Below are positions 11,063 to 21,600 of a DNA stretch of 64,000 nt, in pieces. Source of the DNA: Mycosphaerella arachidis (taxonomy: Eukaryota; Ascomycota; Dothideomycetes; Mycosphaerellales; Mycosphaerellaceae); assembly GCA_001297265.1 (NCBI GenBank), contig LIHB01000122.1:12543-76542 (forward strand), written 5' to 3'. Under the pieces are notes generated by a model, which was given only the letters and a program-made list of their open reading frames with translations, was not told where the DNA came from and made no database searches. The position numbers and the translations under genes were made by a program. Within the stretch, counting starts at the first letter, position 1; each line of letters starts with the position of its first letter.

Positions 11063-12031
11063 ATGCCATCCACACCACCATTTCCCACAACACCTCTCGC
11101 ACGTCTAACCGATCACAAAGGTCCCGTACACGCAATCACATTCTCAGCAGGAACAGGTCAATACATTCTCACCGGCTGCCAGGACCGCCAAGTCCGGCTC
11201 TTCAACCCAAATACCAAAAGACTCATCCAAACATACTCGGCCCATGGCTACGAAGTTCTCGATCTCGCAGTGAGCGAAGACAACGCCCGCTTCGTCTCTG
11301 GTGGTGGAGATAAGACGGTCTTTCTCTGGGACGTTGCCACCACCGTGGCAACTCGACGCTTCGCGGGCCATGCGGGACGTGTCAACGCCGTTGCGTTTGG
11401 AGGTGAAGGCGATGGTGTTGTGGTGAGTGGGAGTTTTGACGGGACTGTGAAAGTCTGGGATACGAAGTCGAGGAGTGACAGGGCCATTATGACTTTTTCT
11501 GAGGCCAAGGATGCGGTCTCAAGCATTGCTGTGCATGGACATGAAGTTTTTGCTGGCTCTATTGACGGGCGAGTGCGAGTCTACGATCTGGCCGTGGGAC
11601 ATGTCGATACGGATGTTGTGGCGCCGGGCAAGGGTGTTACGAGTGTTGTGCCGACGAAGGCGGGGGATGGATATTTGGTCAGCTCGCTGGATAGCAAGCT
11701 GAGACTGATGGATCGGCCAACTGGAAAGTGTTTACAGACGTTTGCTGGTGAGGAAGGGTTCAAGAATGAGACGTATAGAATGAGGAGCGCATTAGCTATG
11801 GGTGACGCGTATGTGTTCAGTGGGAGCGAGGATGGAAGAGTGGTGGTGTGGGATGTCCTGACTGGCGATGTGGTCCACCGACTTTGGCATACACAGCAGA
11901 GTGGTCCAAGAGAGAGTGAAGCTCTCAGCAAGAAGGACGTGGTCAGTGCCGTTGCGTGGAATCAGTTGAGGAGACAATGGGCCAGCGCTGGCGGTGACGG
12001 AACTGTTAATGTATGGGGACTCGCGGAGTGA
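11063..12031 (+). CDS. WD40 protein, MORG1/WDR83 type
   Basis: A single exon of 322 residues, forming one seven-bladed WD40 propeller. It opens LARLTDHKGPVHAITFSAGT and shows repeated GH-WD patterns: SGGGDKTVFLWD at about 75, SGSFDGTVKVWD at 120, AGSIDGRVRVYD at 160, SGSEDGRVVVWD at 253, SAGGDGTVNVWG at the end. Length and repeat order fit the WDR83/MORG1 family, a scaffold associated with MAPK modules and with the spliceosome in animals. Its role in fungi is less defined. An ATG 15 bp upstream is followed at once by a stop codon, so 11063 is the start. Confidence 0.85.
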   Translation: MPSTPPFPTTPLARLTDHKGPVHAITFSAGTGQYILTGCQDRQVRLFNPNTKRLIQTYSAHGYEVLDLAVSEDNARFVSGGGDKTVFLWDVATTVATRRFAGHAGRVNAVAFGGEGDGVVVSGSFDGTVKVWDTKSRSDRAIMTFSEAKDAVSSIAVHGHEVFAGSIDGRVRVYDLAVGHVDTDVVAPGKGVTSVVPTKAGDGYLVSSLDSKLRLMDRPTGKCLQTFAGEEGFKNETYRMRSALAMGDAYVFSGSEDGRVVVWDVLTGDVVHRLWHTQQSGPRESEALSKKDVVSAVAWNQLRRQWASAGGDGTVNVWGLAE

Positions 12032-12266
12032 ACATTTGCTTCATTTCTCAGCGCGAAAGTTGCTGTGCTCGTGGAGCGATACATCGACCACATTGTTCCA
12101 ACTTTTGAGGGGTCGTTCCTGCAGCAGTGCGCAAGGATGGACTAGAGCCTTCAACGCCATCTCGAGCGAATGCGCTTCCAAGCACGCTCGATACCACGCT
12201 ATCCGTCAACATATCAATCCGCGTCGGCCTAGATTCGAGTCGAACAACACGATCGCAACCGCCAAG

Positions 12267-12668
12267 ATGTCGAACGGGACCACAATCTCCTTCTTCACTT
12301 TGCCGGCAGAGCTTCGCACCGACATCTACGATTGGTCGCTGCACTGGACCAACCTAGACCGCACTGTGTCATTACGCTTGACTATCGCTGGATGCCCCCC
12401 CCCCCCCCCCACCCCACAGACTTGGTCAAGTTTGTCTGCAAATGCGAACATAGTTCCTGGCGCGCTATCATCGGCAGAATGCCAAGATACTGGAGATGGA
12501 CTTTTGGCTTCGAGAATTCGGCGATGCCCGCGAGTCGTTAACAAAAGAATTCTGGCTGACTGTATGCTGCTTTACGTGCTGCATTTGGCTCGCTGGTCAG
12601 GGAAGCAGATGTCAGGGGTATGGAACCAAGCAGTGCAATGGTGGCGAGCGGCCAGAGGAAGATCATGA
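12267..12668 (+). CDS. Small F-box-like/2EXR protein
   Basis: A 133-residue frame starting MSNGTTISFFTLPAELRTDI, the LPxELRxxIY opening of fungal F-box-like/2EXR proteins. Later RCPRVVNKRILADCMLL resembles the following 'L..VNKQI..E' segment. A run of 16 C lies in the middle (12395-12410), giving a Pro tract. It ends in CCCCACAG, which would also serve as the 3' end of a short in-frame intron (GT near 12364). Either way the frame is kept. The protein is short for the family. It may be a truncated copy, and the homopolymer may hide a sequencing or replication error. Confidence 0.4.
   Translation: MSNGTTISFFTLPAELRTDIYDWSLHWTNLDRTVSLRLTIAGCPPPPPTPQTWSSLSANANIVPGALSSAECQDTGDGLLASRIRRCPRVVNKRILADCMLLYVLHLARWSGKQMSGVWNQAVQWWRAARGRS
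12395..12410. repeat. Homopolymer C16
   Basis: Sixteen consecutive C, followed by ACCCCACAG. Prone to slippage and sequencing error. Lies inside the F-box-like frame 12267-12668. Confidence 0.95.
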
Positions 12669-13320
12669 CTGCATACGAGCAGTCTCTGAATACTTGTTCG
12701 AGCCTATTCGAGAAAATAGATCGTCACTATGAGGGGGCGGGATACTTTCGAACGCCTCGGACATGTGGCCGGGGGGAAGTCGGTAATATTGTTCAATGCA
12801 GCACGTTGCCCTTACGCAGAACTCAAAGGAGCCAGATATTGGCACTTGTTCTAGTCCGGCTGGAGAAGCAGTGTAAAGCGGCCGAGCGATCGATATAGTA
12901 GAAATGTCCTCGTGCGTGGCCGCACTTTACCGAGAGCTGCTGATACGGCCCGGGTATGGCCGAAAATCCTCGTAGCGGAAGCGCTATATCGTCGGGCATG
13001 ATGCTTCGCTTTGCACGGCAGCGTATGCGATCGCTATAGTATGAATTCAAGACCCGAAAGAGGCGGCCTCTGGTACAGTCTCCATTCAAGGAATGCTACT
13101 TCAACAAAGATATACATACAATACTAGATGACCGTTCCGCGTACCTGCTCCCCTGGCAGTCGCACTTCCCTCTCTATGCGAACGGCAGAATGTGTGTTGG
13201 CCGTGTATCTTACAACCCTTGACGCCTTGACACCACGCTGCGGCTTGCACTGTAACTCACAGCAAGCCCCTTCGCCCCCAAGTGTCACAAACCCAAATGC
13301 TCTGGTATGGCCGACCCTTC
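12669..13320. other. Intergenic, no supported gene
   Basis: Only short chance frames on both strands. It contains the 3' region of the convergent GDP-mannose transporter gene. Nothing else seen. Confidence 0.5.
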
Positions 13321-14583
13321 TCATGACTTGAGCGAGTCCTTCATGCTCTGGCTGCTCGCGCTCGATACTGGGAGCACGCTGCCACCCTTCTTGTCTGCCT
13401 CTTTCTGCCAGATTTTGGCAACTGCATAGACCAATCCTGAAATGAAACCAAGGAAGATAGCGGAAACAGATGGGAAAGTGACTGGGGCATCGAAGAAAAC
13501 GAGACCGGAGATCGCGATCGGGAGCTTGTTGAGCGCGCCGACCATGGAGTAGGTAGTCGAAGAGGTGACACGGACGCACCAGGCGCTGGTGTAAGAGATG
13601 AAGATAGAGGACAGACCCGTGAAGATCATGGCTGCGAGCATCGTGGTTTGGCGGCCGGGTGGGAAGTTGACGGCGAGGTTGGCAGACGACCAGTCTTCGA
13701 GGAGAAGCGATGCGATGAGGAGGATTGGGATGGAGAGTAAATTGTTGTAGAACATGGCTTGAAAGATGTCAGCTGTGAATTCATCAGGGGTCTACTATAC
13801 TCACTGTCGAAGTCCTTGAAGTTTGTCAGCTTGATCCTCTTCCTCATTCCGAGAACGTAGCCAGCTGAGCAGAAGCAGTTAAGTGCCATCCAGATGTATC
13901 CAGAGTTCAGAGTCGCAATCTTCTCCGCAGCTGCTGGGTCCAGCGCATCACCGCCGTGGCTTGACAGGGCATGTGTGATATCTGCCCACGCAGCAATGAT
14001 ACTGCTCAGAACCATCAAGCCGAAGCTGAGAAGTGCCATCCCTCCAACGTGTCCACCGAACCATAGCACCTCTCCATATGCGATCAGGATGATGGTCAAG
14101 TTCTTGAAGATGGTGTAGACGGGAATGCTCAGGAACTGCAACGCCTTGATCGAGGTGTAGATCATGCCGATGAGGAGCAGCGAGACGGGGAACCATTTCC
14201 GTGCTTCGTCCGTGTTGAAGTCGCGATATGTGATGACGCCCATGGCCTTGCCGGTGGAGATTGCAATAATGCAGACAACCGACTGTCCTCGTCAGCCGCG
14301 CGCAGGCACTTTACCTGGCTGAGGTGGTTCTTACCTGCACAGCCAACAGAAAGAAGCTCAGATTCCAGCCTGTACCATTCACACAGTACTTGTTGCTCAC
14401 TGTCATGAGAATGCTGCTCCCACAGTAGGCGAGGATACTGAACACCGGGTTGTTCGTGATGCTGAGTGTGGGCGCCATGACTGACGGCGGCGCAGGTGAT
14501 CGTGTCTGACGAGCTTCGAATGCACCGTCCGGCACTCTCTCTCCCAGCTCAATGGCGTAATCCCTCTTCTTGTCGTCGGCCAT
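13321..14583 (-). CDS. VRG4: Golgi GDP-mannose transporter
   Basis: Nucleotide-sugar antiporter that brings GDP-mannose into the Golgi for mannosylation of proteins and lipids. Three exons: 14583-14335, 14282-13805 and 13757-13321, with introns of 52 bp (14283-14334) and 47 bp (13758-13804). The product is 387 residues. Hydrophilic N-terminus MADDKKRDYAIELGERV, then about ten hydrophobic segments. The GDP-mannose-binding GALNKLP motif is present (YSMVGALNKLPIAISG, about residue 310), and FKNLTIILIAYGE lies near 140. The C-terminal tail is cytosolic. The start at 14583 was chosen over an ATG two codons upstream because MADDKK is the usual family start. Divergent from the TXNDC9-like gene. Confidence 0.94.
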
Positions 14584-15250
14584 CTTCAAATCTTGACTCG
14601 TGACAAGTTTCGGCGACGGGGATGGGATTCGCGGTGCAAGGGGTGACGGTGGCTGCCACTTGCCGCTGGGGTGGAGGGTCCGAGAAACGCCGACGAAGTT
14701 GGTGGTAATGGTTGCGAATGTCGTGCGCGTAGCACCGACTTGTGGGAAATGGTGTGAGTGAAGAAGTAGAAGATATGGTAAAGGAGAGAGAGGCCAGCCA
14801 AGACGACTCGACTTCTTGGGTGGACTTGAACGCTTCCCCGAACGCCCTGGATAAATTTACAGTAACATCCCCTCGATATGGCTGCCGATTGGCTGTTCAA
14901 TGCGCGTCGTAATGCTCCCCACCGTTTGCGATACGCTGTCTACTGTAGATTTGGAGCGGTATTATATGCCTGCTCTGCTCAACTCTTGCTGCCTGTGTAT
15001 TGCTGACTGCGGCCTGTTAGGAGCACCTCCGAGGTTCATCGTTCACATTCGCGTCGTTACTCAATCGGGAAAGCAGCGGGGCGTGTTTTTAGACTCGACA
15101 CGGTTGTGGCTGCCGCCGCTAAGAAGAGATCCAAACAACACTCTCGATTCCTTCGTTTTCACCGAGGCATTGACATCAGACATCTGCCTGTGATTGTGGT
15201 GCAAAAGGCGCAGAGAGGCCATAGTCATATATACACCGCCAAACACCACA
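14584..15250. promoter_or_regulatory. Divergent promoter region VRG4 / TXNDC9-like
   Basis: 667 bp between the two start codons. No coding frame with family features. No specific site assigned. Confidence 0.45.
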
Positions 15251-15886
15251 ATGGCGGCCATCGACGCCCACGTCGCCAAGGTCCTCGACAAACAGAGACC
15301 GGGACAAGACTCAGACGATGAAGATGCTCTCATCGCAGAACTCGAAGATGATGAAGACAATGCATTCTCAGCCCTGCGGGAGCAAAGGCTTCAGCAACTC
15401 CACTCTGAGATGGCACGCGCTAAGATGATGAAGGAGACTTTGCACGGGACTTACATGGAGATCAAGGACGAGAAACAACTAATGGACATCACCACGTCCG
15501 AAAAATTATGCATTGTCCACTTCATGAAGCCTGACTTCAACCGCTGCGGAATCATGGATGGAAAACTTGGAATACTTGCAGAGAAGCACTTCGACACCAG
15601 ATTTGTGAGCATCAATGTTGACAATGCTCCTTTTCTGGTGGTAAAGCTTGGTATCAAAGTTTTGCCGTGTGTCATTGCGTTCAAGGATGGAGTGAGCGTG
15701 GACAGAATCATTGGCTTCGAGGGCATAGGCCGCAAGACGGACTCGTTTACAGTGGCGGAGTTGGAAGCAAGACTATTGGCATGTGGCGTGCTGGTTAGGT
15801 CGAAGATGAACGAAGATGATGATCGCAGAAGGGAGCGGAAGAGGGAGGAGAGGGTGGAGGATGAATACGCTGATGATTGGGATTAA
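15251..15886 (+). CDS. PLP1: Phosducin-like thioredoxin-fold protein (TXNDC9/Plp1)
   Basis: 211 residues, single exon, starting at MAAIDAHVAKVLDKQRP in a good context (CACAATGG). Acidic helical N-terminus (SDDEDALIAELEDDEDNAF), then the phosducin-like segment (LREQRLQQLHSEMARAK). A thioredoxin fold follows from about 85 (LCIVHFMKPDFNRCGIMDGK). The active site has a single Cys rather than CxxC, as in the TXNDC9 group, so it is not an oxidoreductase. VKLGIKVLPCVIAFKDG holds the cis-Pro loop. The basic/acidic tail ends DEYADDWD. The family acts as a co-chaperone with CCT in tubulin/actin folding. Confidence 0.9.
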   Translation: MAAIDAHVAKVLDKQRPGQDSDDEDALIAELEDDEDNAFSALREQRLQQLHSEMARAKMMKETLHGTYMEIKDEKQLMDITTSEKLCIVHFMKPDFNRCGIMDGKLGILAEKHFDTRFVSINVDNAPFLVVKLGIKVLPCVIAFKDGVSVDRIIGFEGIGRKTDSFTVAELEARLLACGVLVRSKMNEDDDRRRERKREERVEDEYADDWD

Positions 15887-17350
15887 GATCGTGGAGACTC
15901 CCACTGCCATTGGGCCGCCATTGGACCACGTCGCTGCATCTACAACGACGGCGTCATGGTGTACACAACACCAGACCACAATAGGGGCATACCCATGCGT
16001 CGAGCAGTACCATCCTCCAAGCCATTGGATCCATCAACCAGAGCACTTCCGGCTCTTCCTCTCGAGTCCATTGCCCCACAGTCCTACTCAAGAATGATAT
16101 TGACTAGCGACCGCCGCTTGCCAAAGGCGTCCCTACCCTCACACACACAAGAATGTCGAAACTTCGTGCCCAGCACGCCTTGCTATCTCGGTTGTCCTTC
16201 GTGGCCCATCGGCAAGCCAGCTGCTCTCACCACCGCGGACTTGCTCTGGTACAAATCGAGGCTTATTTACGGAAATCTTCTGTATGGCAGCCAAGCTCGT
16301 ATCAATCGCAGGGGCTTCATCGAATGAGGATTGGTGTCTGATACTGGCGAAGGCAGTCGGTGCAGAAGGTCATCTGGGACAACCTTCGCCTGGACCAGGA
16401 TCGGGGAGTTCGCTCGAAGGGCTTCGTAGAGTGGTTGCTGATGAAGTCGTGCTCTTGCTGGAAACCTGATGGCTGGTCCTTCACGGCGTTCGTCCTGTTC
16501 TTCCTCCTCGCTCAGCTTCGAGTCCCATGGACACGTCGGAATCCTTCTTGCGACCGGTCGTGACTGTATGCCGGAAGAAACATCCATCGAGGAGCGGCGA
16601 AATTGAAGCGTTGACGAGTTTGGTGGCGAGCCCATTGTGCTTGCTGGGCTTTTCCGAACCGTCGACATGTTGTCCTGCAACGAAGGTTCAGTCATCACGT
16701 TCGCTGACCTGGAGTCGATGCTCTACATCAGCATGTGTCAAGCTCAATGCCCTGCACAAATATGCGCAACCCCTCACCCAGCATTCCGATGATGCTGACT
16801 ATCAACACGCATAGTGGTCGGTTGTCCGGGGTACACGACGTTAGCGGCGTGAAGACCCACGTGGCGAGATGACAGCACGCGACCAGAATTCACAGTCACA
16901 ACTTGGACCTCTTTCGAAGGCTGCCTCCTCCAATGGCCTCGACACTCTCGTCGCCCTCGATCTCCATAGTCCGTCGCCTCCACGCACTGCAGCCCGTAAG
17001 TCAAGCAGGTTCACGGAGTGGACGAGATGGGATCTGCTCGTAGCTCCGTCGCATCGAGCTCCGGATTTGAGGCTGTTAGACTCCAGTGAACTATGCACTC
17101 GTACATGCCTCTAGCCAAAAATAGGTGCAGCTAGAAAGAATATGGCCGCAAAAGCTGCGATAAGGAGCTGTCGAGCCCGAGCGTTGCACTTACATGATTG
17201 TGCGAAGCAAAAGGCCGGTGATGAAGCTCAATATCGATGCGTACAGCGAAGGGTATGAACTTGCCTACCATACTACCACAATATCAGATCTTATAGCCGC
17301 CTTCTCTTGCCTCCACCAACTCTACATCGACCTGTGCCATCCCCACCAGA
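15887..17350. other. Gene-poor interval
   Basis: Contains several unsupported open frames on both strands. Only 16267-16668 (-) is listed separately, at low confidence. An open plus frame at 15956-16327 begins 70 bp after the TXNDC9-like stop and is more simply its 3' region. Confidence 0.4.
16267..16668 (-). CDS. Possible small basic protein, unknown
   Basis: A 133-residue frame from an ATG at 16666-16668. The N-terminal half is Ser/Pro/Arg-rich (MSTVRKSPASTMGSPPNSST, LQFRRSSMDVSSGIQSR) followed by SEEEEQDERREGPAIR, the texture of a disordered fungal protein. The second half is less convincing and may be intronic or 3' sequence. No domain recognised; may be a chance frame. Confidence 0.25.
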   Translation of the reverse strand: MSTVRKSPASTMGSPPNSSTLQFRRSSMDVSSGIQSRPVARRIPTCPWDSKLSEEEEQDERREGPAIRFPARARLHQQPLYEALRANSPILVQAKVVPDDLLHRLPSPVSDTNPHSMKPLRLIRAWLPYRRFP

Positions 17351-17711
17351 TCATCGACACGCCGCTATCATAGAGCAAGATAATGGCCCCTCGACTCCTC
17401 CCATCTGTACGCATGCTATGTCCTCACACCTCTCCTTCCACATCCCTCCACCCCTTCCATCCTTATCCTTAACCATGTTCGCCCCCGCTCGTACAGTTTG
17501 CACTAAGAGACACTGACCCCAAGCAGCAGCATATTACGCACATCCAGAGGACTGGAAACGCGGACTTACTGGCCGCCACCGGGGGACGATCACTTTTGGC
17601 TCCAGGAAATTTTTCTTCTGATTGTGCATGGGGAAATGGTGAGGCTACTGCTGATGTGAAGGTCGCCAGTGCTAATGCGAGCAGGATTGAGAGACGGGAT
17701 GGGAGGTTCAT
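17351..17711 (-). CDS. Possible small secreted protein
   Basis: The ATG at 17709-17711 starts MNLPSRLSILLALALATFTS followed by AVASPFPHAQ, a clear Sec-type signal peptide with a likely cleavage after AVA. A strong donor (GTAAGT, 17569) interrupts the frame. With the acceptor at 17503-17504 the intron is 67 bp, and the second exon stays open to TGA at 17351, giving 97 residues. The mature part would have four cysteines (ERCEDIAC, LSC, AACR). The unspliced frame also stays open to 17469, so the 3' part is uncertain. No family. The size and signal fit a small secreted (effector-like) protein, but this is inference. Confidence 0.4.
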
Positions 17712-18667
17712 GGTGGAGGATTTGCGCTGGGTCATTGCCCGGGTCGCTGACGGTTCGCTGATGGCTCAGTGGTGCGGGATGTGGGAGAAGAAGTGATAGG
17801 TAGCAGTGACTGTCAAGTTCTAGGTTGCCGCCGTGTGACATCGTAAGGGGAATTGAGAGATTTGGCATCCTTTCGTCAAAAGCGCTGTGGAAAGAAACTT
17901 TGTCGAAAGAAACGCTGTGGAAAGTGCCTGAATTGCGCCTGTGGGTGTGTGGATAGTACTCATACAGACGCAGCCGCGTTTCTCGAGCAGACTTACTTCC
18001 AGTACTGACTGTATTTTCGAGGACTGCAGCCATGCCTATGTCCCCTCCCAGAAACCGGAGACAGGCTCGTGCGTTGTCGACTCGATCATCTTACGATACT
18101 CGAAAGTGTGCAATGGAAAAGGACCCCTTCAAGCCCCCTTCGCCAAACATCTACACCCAAATCCTCGTTGACCGAATCGAAGAAAAGGCAGTGGCCGTTG
18201 TCGATCAATTAATATCGCTTAAGCCACACGACCAAGAGCGTGCGTCCTAAACCAAAACCAAGTCATTTCTACGGCATGCATACCTCCATCATCCGTTCGG
18301 CTCTTGTGCTGTGGTGAGCATGGCTGTTGCGAGGAAGGTAATGAGGACGGTGGGAGGAGGCGCATTGTTAGGGTCGGAGAGTTGATGGAAGAGGCTTGTG
18401 GGAGGTATTGAATGAGCGGATGAAAATTGCACTTTTGTCTGGCTGGTGTGAGGAGAGCGACGGGCAGCGAGACTGTCCTTCGAAGTCGAGAAACCCGCGA
18501 TTTATAGGGTATCAGACCGAGGTGGTGCCCTGCAATTCTTTCGTGCGCAGCCTTCTCATCAGCATAGCTGGGCTTCGCCGCTTTCCTCACCGCGCTTGGA
18601 ATGTGTACGGCTACAGCGAACTTTTCCCGAAGAAATGGTAGAGAAGAGATATTGTTATAGCATTGTA
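17712..18667. other. Gene-poor interval
   Basis: Between the possible secreted protein and the 5-phosphatase stop. Contains one weak small frame (18032-18250, listed separately) and a minus-strand frame (18219-18590) without recognised features. Confidence 0.35.
18032..18250 (+). CDS. Possible 72-residue protein, unknown
   Basis: Frame MPMSPPRNRRQARALSTRSS... with a basic N-terminus and a helical end (YTQILVDRIEEKAVAVVDQL). The first ATG has a GCC context. No domain. Could be an exon of a larger gene or a chance frame. Confidence 0.25.
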   Translation: MPMSPPRNRRQARALSTRSSYDTRKCAMEKDPFKPPSPNIYTQILVDRIEEKAVAVVDQLISLKPHDQERAS

Positions 18668-21600
18668 CTACCCAGGCTCGTCCCTTTTCAAGAAGACTTC
18701 AATGAGATCTGCTTTCCTCTTCTTTACTGCTGCTTTGGCTTTTTCCGGCTCTGCTTCGGAGGTTCTTATCATGACCTCTGCAAACACAGTTGCCATGGCT
18801 TTACTGATTTGTTCGCGCTCGGATGGACCGGCTGCATTGCCTTTACCTGCAAAGATGCGCTTGAAAGTTCCTCCAGCCCTCTGGGTCGGGCTCAATGGTG
18901 CCTCTGCACTCAAGGTACTGCTGCTCCGGCTGTGACCTCGGGTGCTGTTGGCGCTGGCATTATTGACGCTCCGCTCTTGTATCATGCGTTCCAGCGTCGA
19001 CACTATAAGAATGAAACCGATGCTATGGCTTGGACGTTGCGACAGAATCTCCTGAATTCCTGTGCGCTGATCGTTGTTGCTGGGCTTCTTTTTCGTCTTC
19101 TCGATATCCGCTAGGTACTTCTCAGCCTCTGCCCACAAGTCTGCTGTCACGACGCCGTCTGGCATGCTGCGGAGGAATGTGAGTAATAGATTGGACAAGA
19201 TGTAGAGTCGATGAAGCGTAGGTATGTCCAAGGCAAAACTCTCCGTTAGTGATTCGTCGGAGTCCAGCGCATCGCAAGCATCGCTCAGCTCGCTGTCCCA
19301 GTGCGGCGTGGATTGGGCTTGCCAACAAGCTTCGTCGAAAGGCCAAGCAGAATATCCTCCCCATGGCGCGACTGGGCGGTCTGACGACTCCCGAGCGTCG
19401 TACATAGTAGGGTAAGCAGAGTGTGTCATTTCCCACTCTGCCAAGACTCTTGTGCTCAGCTCTTCTACCGCTTCCGTCAGTCGAAACAGTTCGCGAGGTG
19501 CAGAGAAACGTACAGGTAGTTCACTGTCCTGGCTATCACTGCTAGGCGAGATTGGCGATTTGGAACTGCTCGACGCCGCCCGGAGTCTGCCGGCAATACT
19601 CTCTGTGGAGCTTGTTGAGATTGGTGAGAGCGACCGGTCAAGATTCTTGGAGAATCCGTTGGCTGCGGAAATAGTGTTAGCTGCAGCTTTGGCTTTGGCC
19701 TGTGGCTGCTGCCTTTGGAGCTTGCGAATTCCACCTTCCGGGATTCTCACGAGCTTGTCGATTGAGCGACCGAGACTGCTGGAGAGCCAATGTGCTCTGA
19801 CTGGAACAAAGTGGTCGCGCCCGTTCTCAACTCGCAGCACGAGGATATCTTCCAGGTTCTGCTTGTGACTGTTGAGATCTTGGACGTCGCCGAGAGCCGT
19901 GATCTTTAGCTCTAGTTCGATGGAGCAAGTTTCGCCAGGTTCAAGGGTGATCATTTCGGACTGGCTCTTCTCGCTCTTCACGTCTTGGTCGTTGATCTTT
20001 AGTGATAACCAGTCTGGAGCGATGCCGGGTTGTTGTGATTCATGGACTGGGCGCTCTATAAAAGAGAACCTTGCAGACGCTCGGCTGGTGTTGGCGACTG
20101 TCAAGCTCCGATGTTTGGTTTGCATCCACCTGACGTCGCCGAACCAGACGCCTTCAAACTTCTCCGTCGACTGCTCCTCGCTTGTGGCAGGCGTATCATT
20201 ATGAGCATCCACGATGACTGTGACATTCGGTCGTCGTTCGTTTTCGGCCTTATCAAGCTCCTTCGCCACTTCGCTTTGGATTTGTGCTTTCAACTCAGGT
20301 ACGACAGCATCGTATTTCAGCATAAACGTCGCATCAAGAGGCTTGTGATCGCTTGATAGAACACGTTGATGTGCCGTGTAGTGTTCGAGCTTGATTTCGT
20401 CTTCGAAGCCCTCTTTCGTGATTACTACGCCGTCCTCTTGGTCGTCGTATTCATCGTGCTCGTTGTAGTCGTCATTGGCATCCCCGCCGTCTGTTTCGGG
20501 ATCGTAATCGTAAAGTATATCTTCGTCAGTAGCAGCAGCCAGCGTGCCGTTGGCTTTCAACTCCTTATCCTTCTTCCGGGCATTCTCCTCGTCACGCACT
20601 TTCGCATCGTACGCCAATTTTCCGCGGCGGGTGCGATAGATAATACGATCGCACCAGCTGGGTGCGCGCTTCTTTTCGCTTGAGTCAAAGACACCGACGC
20701 TGCCAATGTCGTACTTGTAAGTTGGCAAAAACGTGATTGGTCCTTCCAGCCAGCCGTCATAGAACGCCTTGCGAGCTTTCATCTGCTGATGGAGTTCATC
20801 GTGTGGGAGCAACGACGATAAAGTGGTCTGGAGAGACGACGGGTCCTCGCTTGCGGCGATCTCGTCGACGAGGGTCGTGGGCTTCTGGTTCTCGAAGCTA
20901 GATCGACCAAAAGATTCAGTCGAATGTCTGCCGGATGGATCATCCTGGCTGACCCGGTCAATTACAGACTTCGTTGGCTCCTCGAGCTCCTGATCCACTT
21001 TACGCGCTGCTCTCTGGCTCAAGTCATATTCGTTGCGTGTATGCAGCATAAGCAGCCGCCGAACATCGTCACCGGGAATGCCTTCGAGTCGATAGTTGAG
21101 ATCACCACACCAAAAGACAAAGTCTTCGTCTCCAATCTGCTCGCCTGTCCTTTGCGCGAGATCCATGGCATCCTTGATCGGTGCAAATCTGGTTCGACTG
21201 ATAATCTGCGATGCGTCCCAGTTTCGCCGCTCCAGCGAGGCCTTGTCAGCGCCAGCCGCCAAATGGCTGTTGATGAAGACTATCCTGGTGGTCTCGCCGA
21301 GCACGATTCGAGCAGTGACAGCACCTTTATTGCCCATGTAGCCCATTAGACCAGTGCCAACACTAGTAGTACTGACCGACTTGACATCCGGGGCAATGTC
21401 TGGGGCGGCATAGACCAACAGCAATAGACCGATAAGTTGTTGTTCGGCGACTAGCTGATAACCCGGAGGAAGGGCTTGCTGCATCGCATCTTTCCACTTG
21501 GTAGCGACAGAGGGATCGGTATACGGCTTCAATGCCTCGGATGCAGATGTGATGTCCACAACCTCTTGCAGACCCAGAACGTAGATGCCGACATCTGCAT

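Noticed and set aside
15956..16327. 123-codon plus-strand frame after the TXNDC9-like gene
   Set aside because: Starts 70 bp after that gene's stop, no domain; more likely 3' sequence.
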